34,612 nt of DNA from Methanomassiliicoccus luminyensis B10. GTDB taxonomy: Archaea > Thermoplasmatota > Thermoplasmata > Methanomassiliicoccales > Methanomassiliicoccaceae. Shown here piece by piece: positions 8,718 through 17,691 of this stretch. Position 1 is the stretch's first letter; every line of letters begins with the position of its first letter. Location of the stretch: contig NZ_CAJE01000001.1 in NCBI RefSeq assembly GCF_000308215.1, positions 1-34,612 of the forward strand. Reading direction: 5' to 3'. The position numbers and the translations under genes were made by a program. The notes under the pieces are model-generated. The model worked only from the letters and a program-made list of their open reading frames with translations, made no database searches and was not told the origin of the DNA.

Positions 8718-9425
8718 TCACAGCACCGCGGCGGTGTTGCATTCCAGGTTGCTCATGACCTTCTGGTCCACGGCCGAGGGGTTGATGGCCAGCAGCAGGA
8801 TGCTGCGCGAGGTTATGGCCAGGTCCACCATCGACTGCAGGAACTTCAGCACGTTGTTCAGATCGTTCTGCACGATGAGGTACTCCGTCCCCTCCAGGAG
8901 CACCACGCCGCCTTCCGCCTCCTTCATGAACCCGCGGGCCAGGGTGATCATGCGCCCCATGTCCGAGGGCGAGATGCACGGGTATGGAGAGGCCGATTCC
9001 CCGTTCTCCTGCCTGGTCAGCCAGTATGATGTGGTCCCCGGGCCGATGGCGGCCTGGTAGTCCCCGGGGAAGCGGCGGGTGATGCACAGCCCCCTGCCCC
9101 CCTCGGAGGTCAGCTCGCTGAACATGTTGACGGCGCGCTCGACGCCGGTGCCCTGGACGATGTACGCCCGCCCGGCGGCGATCCTCGGCGCGGCCCTGCG
9201 GGCCGGCACCTTCTCGAACAGGTCCACTCCGTTCTGGTCCCTGATGACGCGCTTCTTGTCCTTTATGTTCTGTCCGATCGACGAGCGCTTGCTCTTGGCC
9301 ATGACCTGGATCTCCCGGGGGCTGTACCCGCGGGTGGTGAGGCCGATGAGGTCGTCCCAGGCCTGGTTAAGGCCGTCCTCGTACCCTTTAATGTAGCCCT
9401 TGAAATAATCCTGTCCTTCTGACAC
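8718..9425 (-). CDS. DUF835 domain protein
   Basis: About 235 residues. The C-terminal 150 residues resemble the archaeal DUF835 domain: a strand with RAYIVQGTG, an ITRRFPGDYQ region, a DMGRMITLARGFMKEAEGGVVLLEGTEYLIVQND segment read here in pieces, then LKFLQSMVDLAITSRSILLLAINPSAVD. This pattern looks like a degenerate RecA/KaiC-type strand order with signalling use. The N-terminal 60 residues are charged and helical (YFKGYIKGYEDGL, then KSKRSSIGQNIKDKKRVIRD). Start: GTG at 9425 sits about 30 nt from a TTTTTATC box (about 9456-9463), fitting a leaderless start; TTG at 9443 is an alternative. It converges on alba with a 21-bp gap. Function unknown. Confidence 0.65.
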   Translation of the reverse strand: MSEGQDYFKGYIKGYEDGLNQAWDDLIGLTTRGYSPREIQVMAKSKRSSIGQNIKDKKRVIRDQNGVDLFEKVPARRAAPRIAAGRAYIVQGTGVERAVNMFSELTSEGGRGLCITRRFPGDYQAAIGPGTTSYWLTRQENGESASPYPCISPSDMGRMITLARGFMKEAEGGVVLLEGTEYLIVQNDLNNVLKFLQSMVDLAITSRSILLLAINPSAVDQKVMSNLECNTAAVL

Positions 9426-9708
9426 TGCATCCCGGGATTGCAATCACCTACGCGGATAAAAATGTTCTTTGGTCCCTTCGCGAAAAAAGAAGACCCACTC
9501 GCGCCTCGGCCGCTGCGCGGTCAGGACGTCGGCGGGTCATCCAGCAGTGCCAGCATGAGCGCTGGCCGTCGCCCCGGCCTGCTTGATTGATCGCCCCGAC
9601 CCTGGCCGTCCTCTTGCCAGATCATCGGCCGCATGCCGCCATGCTGCGACGTTTTCTCCGGCAGGACGATACAAAGACTTAATGCGCTTCTCGACGTAGG
9701 GGCACTTC

Positions 9709-11238
9709 ATGGGACGCCGGGCACGTTTCCGGGGGGCCAAGGCCACCCCTAAGACCCTGGAGAAGGACCTTCTCGAGAAGTCGAGGCTTTTGGCGGAGGA
9801 CCCTTCCTTGCTCATGCCCGAATGCGCCGAGGGCTGCCGGGGCTGCGAGCTTAGGAAGCACATCGAGAAGATGGAGAAGGTGTCGGAGAACCGACACAAC
9901 GAGCGAAAGCTCGACTTTGCCATGAACTGGGGCGACCAGCTCGTCCGGGCGTACGCGGCCACGATATCCCTGCACCTCGCCGGGAAGGTGCCGTACCTGG
10001 CGATAGCCCGCACTCCCATGGGGGAGGTGTCCTATGCGGTTCGAGGGAAGGTGGAGAGGGATAAGCTCATCGGTGTCCAGCATTACGACAATCCCGAGCT
10101 GAGGCTGATGGCGCTGTGGAAGATCGCGGAGAGCAACAACCTTCACATCTATTCCACGCAGGAGAAGGCCGTCTGCAGCCCACACGGCCCCCGGCCTCCC
10201 GCCGAGTACGTGGAGGAAATGCTCGCGGAGCTCCCCTACGACGTGGACGATGAAGGCAAATGCCCCCACCCCAAGGTCGAGGAGCGCTTGCTGATCAGGT
10301 GGAAGGGCGCCGATGTCGTCATCAGCGTGTGCCCGTCCTGCGTCAAGGATTCCAACACCGTCCACATCCTGGCCAGCCGGATCGCCGCCAAGGTGCCGAC
10401 CGATGACTTCGACGTGGAGGTCATGACCGGGCTCAAGTGCACCTCCGACTGCGCGAGCTGCGGGGTGAAGGGAGCCTCGGACCTCAGCAAGGAACTTAAA
10501 GCGAAGTACCTCAAGGGCGAGCTGAACGATTCGGCCCTGCTCGAAGCGGCCTCCAAGGAGAGGCTGGAGCGCATCCGCAAGAACGAGGATGAGGTGTACC
10601 TCATCGGCGAGGAGTGTTTCGGCCAGGACAAGCAGCGGTTCCTGGCGGCGCTGAGGGGGAGCGACGCGGAGAAGGAAGCGATATCCAAGCTGATCTCCTC
10701 GCGCAAGCTGTGCATCCTCTCGCGCACGGACCAGGCCGCCAACCTCATCACCGACCTGTGGCCCCAGCACCGCGACGAACTCCTCGCCCAGGTGGCGTCC
10801 CCGGACGTGGTCAAGAAGGTCCTCGCGGAACGCTCCGAGCTCACCCCGTCCCAGATGGTGGTGGAGGCGTACCGCATGGAGAAGTTCAGGGGGATCGAGG
10901 CCACCCTGCCGCGGTACCGCAAGCTCGGCCCGGTAGGCTCCTACGCCGACCGGCTTGCCAAGGTATGCAAGACCGAGGGGAAGGAGGCGGCGCTGCGCCA
11001 GATCGAGAAAGGCAAGGGCACCGATCACAAGCTCCGCTCGGTATCCTTCGCGTTCATCGCCGCGCTGGGGGAAGGGCAGGGCAAGCAGTGGCAGTTCACC
11101 CGGGAGGAATCGGACTTCGGCGCGTACCTCGCCCCCTTCGCCCAGAAGCTCATCGAGGAGAGCGGGGAAGGCTACGCCGACGCGCTGAAGCTGCTCCTGG
11201 AAGCGTCCGGGGCGATGGAAGAGGTCGAGCGCGCTTAA
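9709..11238 (+). CDS. Conserved-looking cysteine-rich protein of unknown function
   Basis: 509 residues that I do not recognise. The N-terminal half holds ten cysteines in four groups: C39/C43/C46 (CAEGCRGC), C156 and C185 each followed closely by His (CSPH, CPHP), C208/C211 (CPSC) and C244/C248/C251 (CTSDCASC). That pattern suggests bound zinc or iron-sulfur clusters. A hydrophobic stretch AYAATISLHLAGKVPYLAIA (81-100) looks like a buried strand-helix rather than a membrane span. The C-terminal half is helical and charged. The ATG is about 27 nt after an ACTTAATG box (9677-9684), as for a leaderless start. Its stop overlaps the stop of convergent taw2 by the 4-bp palindrome TTAA. It may belong to an uncharacterised archaeal DUF family. 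Confidence 0.7.
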   Translation: MGRRARFRGAKATPKTLEKDLLEKSRLLAEDPSLLMPECAEGCRGCELRKHIEKMEKVSENRHNERKLDFAMNWGDQLVRAYAATISLHLAGKVPYLAIARTPMGEVSYAVRGKVERDKLIGVQHYDNPELRLMALWKIAESNNLHIYSTQEKAVCSPHGPRPPAEYVEEMLAELPYDVDDEGKCPHPKVEERLLIRWKGADVVISVCPSCVKDSNTVHILASRIAAKVPTDDFDVEVMTGLKCTSDCASCGVKGASDLSKELKAKYLKGELNDSALLEAASKERLERIRKNEDEVYLIGEECFGQDKQRFLAALRGSDAEKEAISKLISSRKLCILSRTDQAANLITDLWPQHRDELLAQVASPDVVKKVLAERSELTPSQMVVEAYRMEKFRGIEATLPRYRKLGPVGSYADRLAKVCKTEGKEAALRQIEKGKGTDHKLRSVSFAFIAALGEGQGKQWQFTREESDFGAYLAPFAQKLIEESGEGYADALKLLLEASGAMEEVERA

Positions 11239-12257
11239 TCGAGAACTTTGATGTCCAGCACCATGTGCGAGACGCCGGGGGAGTAGGACTTCACTTCCTT
11301 CATCAGCATGACCTCGTAGCGTCGGCCCTTCGACGCTCTGGCAACGTTGTCCAGGGCCATCTGCGGCCACACCTCCAGCGGGAAGGTGTCCTGATAGTGG
11401 ATGGTGCCGCCCGGCTTGACGAGATCGAACGCCTTCTCCAAGTGCTCGCCGGTCGTTCGAACGTATCCCATGATGACTCGGTCGGCGATCCTCTCCCCGG
11501 GCAGCTCCCTGTTGTCCCCGTGGAACAGCTGCACGACCTTCTCCACGCGGTTAAGCCGAACGTTCTCCTGGAGATATCGGAATGCCAGGGGGTTGATCTC
11601 GCAGGCGATGACCTTCGACGCGCCGGTATGCACCGCCAGCGGCAAAGTGAAGTAGCCGATGCCGGCGAACATATCGACGACGGTCTCCCCGGCGCAGTCG
11701 AGCGCGGCCATGCGCAGCTTCTCATCGATGTTCCCGGAGGAGAACATCAGCTTGGCGGCGTCCAGCTTATAGTATATGCCGTTCTCGAAGTGCACTGTCT
11801 CGGTGTCGGTGCCGTACAGGACCTCCATCTCCGGCGTCCTGTACACCCCCCTGATCCTGCCGACCTCACGGATCACCGCTTTGGCCTTGAGGACCTTGGC
11901 GTAGGAAGCCGCGGCCTCCCCGGCGTATGGCTCCAGCTGCTCCGGCACGCGGATGATGATGACATCGCCGATGTGCTCCCAGCGCTGCGGAAGAAGGGAC
12001 TTCAGTTCCTCGGGGATGTCGGCGGCCTCGGCCGCCAGCTCCTGGGGGGAACGGTAGAAGGTCCGTTCCTGGGCCTGCCCGTCCACGATGGATATGCCAA
12101 GCTCCCGCTGCAGTTCCGGGTCCGGCTCGGCGCGAAGAGGCAGGAGGACATTTCCATCCTCCTCGAATATGCGGAGGTCCTTGCGCACCAGCCCCCTGCG
12201 GAACAGCTTCTTGCGCGCCGCCTCGGCGCGGTCGCGGGGGACCTTGGCTAGCATCAT
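11235..12257 (-). CDS. taw2: tRNA(Phe) wyosine 3-amino-3-carboxypropyltransferase (Taw2/Tyw2 type)
   Basis: 340 residues of the Trm5/Tyw2 family. The SAM-binding motif I is VVDMFAGIGYFTLPLA, and a central segment LLPQRWEHIGDVIIIRVPE is typical of the family. The motif after strand 4 is DRVIMGYV, followed by GGTIHYQD. This matches the archaeal Tyw2 enzyme, which transfers the aminocarboxypropyl group of SAM to 4-demethylwyosine-37. Trm5 methyltransferases have an N-L/P-P type motif there, so I reject a Trm5 call. Start: the first of two ATGs, about 27 nt after a CTATTTCAC (minus-strand GTGAAATAG) box at about 12280-12288, suggests a leaderless transcript. Confidence 0.85.
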   Translation of the reverse strand: MMLAKVPRDRAEAARKKLFRRGLVRKDLRIFEEDGNVLLPLRAEPDPELQRELGISIVDGQAQERTFYRSPQELAAEAADIPEELKSLLPQRWEHIGDVIIIRVPEQLEPYAGEAAASYAKVLKAKAVIREVGRIRGVYRTPEMEVLYGTDTETVHFENGIYYKLDAAKLMFSSGNIDEKLRMAALDCAGETVVDMFAGIGYFTLPLAVHTGASKVIACEINPLAFRYLQENVRLNRVEKVVQLFHGDNRELPGERIADRVIMGYVRTTGEHLEKAFDLVKPGGTIHYQDTFPLEVWPQMALDNVARASKGRRYEVMLMKEVKSYSPGVSHMVLDIKVLD

Positions 12258-12372
12258 CGGGCCAACTAAAAGTGCGGGGCTATTTCACCCTTTGCTCGGA
12301 AGAACTCGAGCCTTGGGGCCTTTCGAGCTGGCTCATATTTTCCATCAGCTAAAATTCAATAGTCCGAACAAC

Positions 12373-13065
12373 ATGTGGAAGCGCTTGAGCATGAGCGAGA
12401 CGGTCCTGTTCAGAGAAAGACTTCCTAAATACGTATTCAACAGTAGCAAAACGAATACCAAATCCTTGAAGATGTACCAATGGTCTTTCCGTCCGATAGC
12501 TGCCGGTCTGTTCCTGGGATCCCTATATGTACTGCTCGATCCCCAGGCTAAAGAATGGTCAGACCCTGGTGCGTTTATATTTGCGATGATCCTGGCCTGG
12601 ACGGCAATCTTGTTGCAACTTTATAGAACAGAAAATCGCGACAAGGACACATTGGACGGCAGCTTAGCGACCACTATCTTCGAGGACCGCATATCTATCC
12701 CGCCAAGGCTCCGTCGAAAGTTGATCGGCAGACCTGATTATGTCCGTAAAGAGAAGATCGACCGTATCAGGATCAGGAGGGACTATGGCTTCCAGTACAT
12801 CACGGAAAATGAGCCGGTTTACTGGGCCGACGCCCCCACTGGCCTCGTGATAGTAACGAGGTCGGGAAAGAAGGTAAGCTTGGGCAATAAGCCTCCCAGC
12901 ACGGTGAGGGAAATCGTTGATGTCCTGATCCATCACTGGAACGTCCGGGTCGAGGACCCGGGATCAGGCATGGGTCGAGGGACGATAATAAAAGACCATG
13001 GGTCCGCCGGCGAATACTCCTTCGAAGAGATCATGAATATGAACTTGTTCGAATGGAAGGACTAG
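12373..13065 (+). CDS. Two-TM membrane protein with PH-like cytosolic domain
   Basis: About 230 residues, not assignable to a named family. Two hydrophobic spans lie at about residues 38-56 (PIAAGLFLGSLYVLL) and 66-83 (GAFIFAMILAWTAILLQLY). The soluble remainder has a pattern of short strands ending in a helix: IFEDRISIP, KIDRIRIRRDYG, GLVIVTRSGKKVSLG, then TVREIVDVLIHHW. That looks like the small bacterial PH-like domains that follow paired membrane spans. The gene is AT-richer than its neighbours and uses more A/T-ending codons, so it may have been acquired. ATG at 12373 or 12391 could be the start. Its stop shares the palindrome CTAG with the convergent reductase gene. Confidence 0.55.
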   Translation: MWKRLSMSETVLFRERLPKYVFNSSKTNTKSLKMYQWSFRPIAAGLFLGSLYVLLDPQAKEWSDPGAFIFAMILAWTAILLQLYRTENRDKDTLDGSLATTIFEDRISIPPRLRRKLIGRPDYVRKEKIDRIRIRRDYGFQYITENEPVYWADAPTGLVIVTRSGKKVSLGNKPPSTVREIVDVLIHHWNVRVEDPGSGMGRGTIIKDHGSAGEYSFEEIMNMNLFEWKD

Positions 13066-14234
13066 GACTTCCTCAGCAGCGACCCCAGCGCCTGCGGCGA
13101 GAACTTGATCAATGTCGGCACGGTCTTCAGCATGGGGCGGGCAAGCTTTGAAGGGAAGTCGATGTCACCGGTGGACAGCACCTCCTTGGCGTCGTCGCGG
13201 TCCATCATCCGTCCCACCTCGTCGAGCTTCTGGTCGCTCATCTTGGTATAGACCTTGCGCACCAGCATGCCCCGCTCCAGCTCTTTCCCGATGTCCGACC
13301 TCCACCTCTGCTCGTAGGACGAAAGATAGGAAGCGCTGACGTCGCCCTCCTCCAGGGCGTCCACCGCGGTCATGGCGGCCCACTTGGCCGCCCGCATTCC
13401 CGTGAAGAGCCCCCCGCCGGACAGCGGCTTGGTCTGCGCGGCGGCGTCCCCGACGATGAGGACATTGTCGGCATGAGTGATCTTGGGAGGGCCGATGGGG
13501 ATCACCCCGGAGTAGGTGCGCAGCCGCTCGGCCCCCTGCAGCCCTCTCTTCCTAATAAGCTCGGAAAGGAACTTGCTGGGTGCCCCGGCCCCGTTGGACA
13601 CGCACAGCCCTACACGAGTAAAATCGCCGCAGGGCAGCACCCAGGCGAAGAAGCCGGGGGCCACGTTCTTGCCCAGATACACTTCCACTTGAGATTGGAT
13701 GTCCAGCACGGTGTCCAGGTCGACCTGCATCCCCCGCACGGTCTCCTTGGCCGGGCCGATGCCAGCCGCCGCCCCCACCGTGGACTTGTAGCCGTCCGCG
13801 CCGATGATCAGGGAGGTGGTCAGCTCTTCCTTGCCCTTCGGCCCCTCCAGGCGCACCCTCGCCTTCGCCCCCTCCTTCCGGAACCCCACGAACTTGCGGC
13901 CGGTGAGGACATCGGCGCCCTCATCGATGGCCCGGTCGCAGCAGTGGCGGTCGAAGGTGGTGCGGTCGATGACCATGGCCTTGACCTCGTTGGACATGAC
14001 GTCGAGGACCCTCCCCCCCGGGAAGAACAGCTTGAACCCGCTGATGGCGTTGATGACGGAACTCTCGCCCCCGGCCATCTCCACCACGCGGGGATGGACG
14101 AGCCCGGTGCACTGCACCGGCGTGCCTACCTCGGGATGCTCCTCCACCACCAGCGTGGAGAAGGAAGCGGTCTGAGCGGCCACGGTGCTGCCCACCGGAC
14201 CGCCGCCCACCACCACCAGCTCGGGATCCTCCAT
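13062..14234 (-). CDS. Geranylgeranyl reductase family FAD-dependent oxidoreductase
   Basis: 390 residues, the length of archaeal digeranylgeranylglycerophospholipid reductases. The N-terminal FAD-binding motif is VVVGGGPVGSTVAA, followed by PVQCTGLV, which resembles the cysteine-containing active-site loop of geranylgeranyl reductases. The second FAD motif is VLIVGDAAAQTKPLSGGGLFTGM, read as GDAA plus a glycine-rich turn. The family saturates the isoprenoid chains of archaeal membrane lipids, but it also includes other flavoprotein hydroxylase-like members, so the substrate is inference. A minus-strand GTAAAATA box at about 14258-14265 lies 27 nt from the ATG, fitting a leaderless start. Confidence 0.8.
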   Translation of the reverse strand: MEDPELVVVGGGPVGSTVAAQTASFSTLVVEEHPEVGTPVQCTGLVHPRVVEMAGGESSVINAISGFKLFFPGGRVLDVMSNEVKAMVIDRTTFDRHCCDRAIDEGADVLTGRKFVGFRKEGAKARVRLEGPKGKEELTTSLIIGADGYKSTVGAAAGIGPAKETVRGMQVDLDTVLDIQSQVEVYLGKNVAPGFFAWVLPCGDFTRVGLCVSNGAGAPSKFLSELIRKRGLQGAERLRTYSGVIPIGPPKITHADNVLIVGDAAAQTKPLSGGGLFTGMRAAKWAAMTAVDALEEGDVSASYLSSYEQRWRSDIGKELERGMLVRKVYTKMSDQKLDEVGRMMDRDDAKEVLSTGDIDFPSKLARPMLKTVPTLIKFSPQALGSLLRKS

Positions 14235-14283
14235 GGCCCAGAGAGAACAAATGCGGCTATTTTACCCTTTCCGGGAAAGAAGC

Positions 14284-14934
14284 TCAAGGCTTCTTGGGCA
14301 CCTTGGCCCAATCGTCCTGGAACTTCTTGATCCCATTGTCCGTAAGAGGATGATTGAACATCTTCTTCAGAACGTCGTACGGAATGGTGGCAATGTGCGC
14401 GCCCAGCTGCGCCGCCTCGACCACGTGGATGGGGTCGCGCACCGACGCCACGATGACCTCGGTGTCGAAGTCGTAGTTGTCCAGGATGTTCATGATCTCG
14501 GAGATGAGCTTCATGCCGTCCTGGCCGATGTCGTCCAGGCGGCCCACGAACGGGGACACGTACCTTGCCCCGGCCTTGGCTGCCAGCAGCGCCTGCGCGG
14601 CCGAGAAGATGAGGGTCATGTTGACCGGGATGTCCTCGTTGGCCAGGGTCTTGGTGGCCTTCAGGCCCTCCTCGGTCATGGGGACCTTGATGACCACGTT
14701 CCTGTTGATCTTGGCCAGCTCCCTCGCTTCCGCCACCATGTCGGCGGCCTTGGTGCTCATGACCTCGGCGCTGATGGGCCCGTCAACGAGCTTGCATATC
14801 TCCCCCACCAGGGTCCTGAAGTCGGTGTTCTCCTTGGCCACCAGGGAGGGGTTGGTGGTGACCCCGTCCAGGATCCCCCAGCTGTTCACTTCCTTTATCT
14901 TGTCCAGGTTAGCGGTGTCGATGAATATCTTCAT
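14284..14934 (-). CDS. tal: Transaldolase / fructose-6-phosphate aldolase-type
   Basis: 216 residues, the size of the short transaldolase (TalC/FSA, MipB) subfamily. The chain opens with [13 protein letters not shown] and the GVTTNPSL motif. The Schiff-base lysine is K83 in VVIKVPMT, and [10 protein letters not shown] forms the phosphate-binding segment. It shifts a dihydroxyacetone unit between sugar phosphates. The start codon overlaps the transketolase C-subunit stop as ATGA, and together with tktN and tktC the operon supplies a non-oxidative pentose phosphate branch. In a genome with RuBisCO of the AMP pathway this may be the route to pentoses. Whether it acts as transaldolase or as F6P aldolase cannot be told from sequence. 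Confidence 0.9.
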   Translation of the reverse strand: MKIFIDTANLDKIKEVNSWGILDGVTTNPSLVAKENTDFRTLVGEICKLVDGPISAEVMSTKAADMVAEARELAKINRNVVIKVPMTEEGLKATKTLANEDIPVNMTLIFSAAQALLAAKAGARYVSPFVGRLDDIGQDGMKLISEIMNILDNYDFDTEVIVASVRDPIHVVEAAQLGAHIATIPYDVLKKMFNHPLTDNGIKKFQDDWAKVPKKP

Positions 14935-15878
14935 TGCTTCTTCCTCCTGATGACGTCCTCGGCCGCGGCGGCCACCTTTTCACTGGTAAGCCCGTAGCGG
15001 CGCATCAGCGCCTCGCTCTCCCCGGACTCTCCGAAGCAGGCGGGGGTGCCGATCCTTCTCTGCGGGACGGGATGGTGGTCGCCGAGGAACTCGCTGACCG
15101 CTCCTCCCAGGCCCGATTCTATGGAATGCTCTTCCGCCGTCACTACCCCGCCGGTCTTCCTGACCGAGCGGAGCAGCGTCTCGCCGTCCAGCGGCTTGAT
15201 CGTCGACATGTTGATGACCTCGGCGGATATGCCCTTGGCCTGCAGCTCCTCGGCCGCGTCGGCGCATATCGCCACCATCTGCCCGCACCCCACCAGGGTG
15301 ACGTCGGTACCTTCCCTGATGACGGTGGCCTTCCCGATGGTGAACGGCGAGTCCATGGTGGTGACCATCGGCACGTCCGATCGTCCCAGCCTGACATAGC
15401 AGGGCCCATTGTGCTCGGCGACGGCCTTCACGGCCTTGTACGCTTCCACCCCGTCGGCGGGAACGATGACGGTCATGTTGGGGAGCACCCTCATGAGGGC
15501 GATGTCCTCCAGGGCCTGGTGCGTCGCCCCGTCCGGTCCTACGGTGATGCCGGCGTGGGTGGCGACGATCTTGACATTGAGGTTCGAATAGGCGATGGAC
15601 TGCCTGATCTGGTCCCAGCACCTCCCCGTCGCGAACACCGCGAAGGTCGAGGCGAAGACGGTCTTCCCTGAAACGGCCAGCCCGGCGGCGGTGCCCATGA
15701 GGTTCTGCTCGGCGATGCCGCAGTTGAAGAACCGCTCGGGGAACTTCTTGGCGAAATCGACCGTCCGGGTGGACGAGGAGAGGTCTCCGTCCAGCACCAC
15801 CACGTCGGTGCGCGCCTTCCCGATCTCGACGAGGGCGTTGCCGTACTCCTTCCTCTGGCTGGTATAGACCCACTTCAT
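14931..15878 (-). CDS. Transketolase, C-terminal subunit
   Basis: 315 residues, corresponding to the pyrimidine-binding and C-terminal domains of transketolase. The catalytic glutamate that activates thiamine diphosphate is E57 in [16 protein letters not shown]. The downstream [21 protein letters not shown] loop and the [13 protein letters not shown] region are typical of split archaeal transketolases. It pairs with the N-terminal subunit encoded immediately upstream to make one functional enzyme. Both junctions in this operon are 4-nt ATGA overlaps, pointing to translational coupling. Confidence 0.93.
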   Translation of the reverse strand: MKWVYTSQRKEYGNALVEIGKARTDVVVLDGDLSSSTRTVDFAKKFPERFFNCGIAEQNLMGTAAGLAVSGKTVFASTFAVFATGRCWDQIRQSIAYSNLNVKIVATHAGITVGPDGATHQALEDIALMRVLPNMTVIVPADGVEAYKAVKAVAEHNGPCYVRLGRSDVPMVTTMDSPFTIGKATVIREGTDVTLVGCGQMVAICADAAEELQAKGISAEVINMSTIKPLDGETLLRSVRKTGGVVTAEEHSIESGLGGAVSEFLGDHHPVPQRRIGTPACFGESGESEALMRRYGLTSEKVAAAAEDVIRRKKQ

Positions 15879-16711
15879 TGCGGTTCCCCCAGTTCCTTCA
15901 GGGCGATGCGGTACTCGTCCTGGTTGGGCGCCTTCCCGTGGAAAGCCACGGCGCCCTCCATGAACGACACGCCCTTTCCCTTGATGGTGTTGGCGATGAT
16001 CACGGTCGGCTTGCCGGTGACCTGCTTGGCCTTATCGCATGCTTCGAGTATCTGCCTCATGTCATGCCCATTGATCTCGATGACGTTCCAGCCGAAGGCC
16101 CTCCACTTGTCGCCCAGGGGCTCCAGTGACATTATCTGCTCGGTCGGTCCGTCGATCTGCATCCTGTTGCGGTCGATGATGGCGGTGACGTTGTCGATCT
16201 TGTAATGGGATGCCAGCATGGCCGCCTCCCAGTTCTGGCCCTCCTGCATCTCCCCGTCTCCGCACAGGCAATAGATGCGGGTGGCGCGGCGGTCCAGCTT
16301 GGCCGCCAGGCCCATGCCGTTGGCTACGCTCAGTCCTTGTCCCAAGGAACCGGTGGAGATCTCGATACCAGGGGTCTTCCTGCGGCAGGGATGCCCCTGC
16401 AGGTGCGAGCCCAGCTGGCGTAGCGACGTCAGGTCCTTCACCGGGAAGTACCCTGCCTCGGCCAGCGCTGCGTAGTACGCCGGCGCGGCGTGCCCCTTGG
16501 ACAATACCAGCTTGTCCCGGCCCTCCCACTTGGGATCATCGGGGCGGTGCTTCATGACCTTGAAGAAAAGAGCGGCAATGATGTCAGCGTAGGAAAGGGA
16601 GCCCCCGGGGTGCCCGGACTGCGCGGCATAGGTCATCTTGATGACGTGCCTGCGGATCAGATTCGCTTTTGCCTCCAGGGTCTTGATGGTCTGCTCGTCG
16701 TATAAGGTCAA
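15875..16711 (-). CDS. Transketolase, N-terminal subunit
   Basis: 278 residues, the thiamine diphosphate-binding half. Conserved parts are SGHPGGSLS (32-40), LSKGHAAPAYYAAL (70-83), the STGSLGQGLS segment (119-128) and the ThDP/Mg motif GDGEMQEGQNWEAAM from residue 151. The start codon is TTG: AGGTG lies about eight bases upstream, the encoded beginning MTLYDEQTIKTLEAKAN is natural for the family, and no ATG precedes the conserved region. A TATA-like CTTTTTAATC on the minus strand lies at about 16760-16770. It is the first gene of tktN-tktC-tal. Confidence 0.92.
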   Translation of the reverse strand: MTLYDEQTIKTLEAKANLIRRHVIKMTYAAQSGHPGGSLSYADIIAALFFKVMKHRPDDPKWEGRDKLVLSKGHAAPAYYAALAEAGYFPVKDLTSLRQLGSHLQGHPCRRKTPGIEISTGSLGQGLSVANGMGLAAKLDRRATRIYCLCGDGEMQEGQNWEAAMLASHYKIDNVTAIIDRNRMQIDGPTEQIMSLEPLGDKWRAFGWNVIEINGHDMRQILEACDKAKQVTGKPTVIIANTIKGKGVSFMEGAVAFHGKAPNQDEYRIALKELGEPQ

Positions 16712-16877
16712 ATTGGTACACCTTCGTGGGGAGGGGATTGGTGAATAATCGGGCCGTGATTAAAAAGCTTTTGGAGCAACAGCCCATGCATCCAGATTAT
16801 GCCTCGCCTCGCCGGTCCGGCGGCCGATGTGAGCGATGGGGGAAGGAAAAGGAAATGGTTGAAGGAGGGCGGGAAGA

Positions 16878-17615
16878 TCAATCGCTCTCGATCCTCGGCG
16901 CCAGCAGGTAGTTGACGCTGCCCTTCTTGTCCGCTATGTCGAACTGCAGCTTCACCGGGTAGTCGCTGCCCAGGTTGATGGACACCACCGACCCTCCGGG
17001 TATGGAGCGCACCATATTGGAGAAGTAGTCCAGGGGGAACAGGCTCCTCACCTTCTCATCGCACTCGATGGAGATCAGCAGCTCCTTGGGCAGCTTCAGG
17101 CTGACCGAATCGGTGTCGCCCTCGGAGAACATCTCGAAACCGTCGGGAGAAGCGGTCAGGGCGATGTGGTCCGAGACGGACTCGGCGGCGCGGATGCCCT
17201 TCTGCAGCTCGTCGGAGGTGACGGCGATCTTGGTCGGGAGGCTGACGTTCGGCACCTTGGGGTCGTTCATCCCGGTGGTGTCGACCAGGTTCATGCGCCG
17301 GGTGATGTTGCCGACGTGGAGCACCAAGCGGTTCTTGTCCTCGTCCTGCTCCATCTCGATGACGTCGCCGGAGCGGGCCAGCCTCAGGACCTCCTTGATC
17401 TTGTCCAGGTCCACCCCGATCTCGGTGTCGTCGGCGGAGAACTCCTCGAAGGCGGTCCTCTCCACCCTCATGTCCACCATGGCCACGTGGGCCGGGTCGA
17501 CGGCCTTCAGTTCCATACCCTCCGGGTCGATCTTGAACTTCGCCTCGTCAACAAGGGTCGAGACCACATCGACAATGCCTTTCAGGGTCTCAGATTTGAT
17601 TTTCGCGTGAAACAT
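16878..17615 (-). CDS. pcn: DNA polymerase sliding clamp PCNA
   Basis: 245 residues, normal for archaeal PCNA. It starts FHAKIKSETLKGIVDVVSTLVDEAKF, shows the internal EGMELKAVDPAHVAMVDM segment, the interdomain connector near GMNDPKVPNVSLP, and a C-terminal PVKLQFDIADKKGSVNYLLAPRIE, all typical (quoted in parts). As a homotrimer it tethers replicative polymerase and repair factors to DNA. It follows tfs on the same strand after a 76-bp gap. That gap contains AT-rich boxes and a GGGGGAAA just before the ATG, so it may have its own promoter as well as read-through from tfs. Confidence 0.95.
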   Translation of the reverse strand: MFHAKIKSETLKGIVDVVSTLVDEAKFKIDPEGMELKAVDPAHVAMVDMRVERTAFEEFSADDTEIGVDLDKIKEVLRLARSGDVIEMEQDEDKNRLVLHVGNITRRMNLVDTTGMNDPKVPNVSLPTKIAVTSDELQKGIRAAESVSDHIALTASPDGFEMFSEGDTDSVSLKLPKELLISIECDEKVRSLFPLDYFSNMVRSIPGGSVVSINLGSDYPVKLQFDIADKKGSVNYLLAPRIESD

Positions 17616-17691
17616 TAATTTCCCCCGGCTAAATATGTTTTGAAGGTAAAGCGGTTGCCCATCATAAACCTTTCAGTAAAGATGGGCCAGT

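Noticed and set aside
9679-11370. 563-codon open frame on the minus strand
   Set aside because: Antisense shadow of the Cys-rich gene and taw2 end; composition is Leu/Arg/Gly-rich without motifs.
11235-12257. Trm5 tRNA (guanine-37-N1)-methyltransferase call
   Set aside because: The post-motif sequence MGYV and the GGTIHYQD segment fit the Tyw2/Taw2 enzyme rather than Trm5.
16726-16911. 61-codon frame upstream of the transketolase operon
   Set aside because: It covers the promoter and the end of pcn, is Arg/Glu-rich and has no homologous look.
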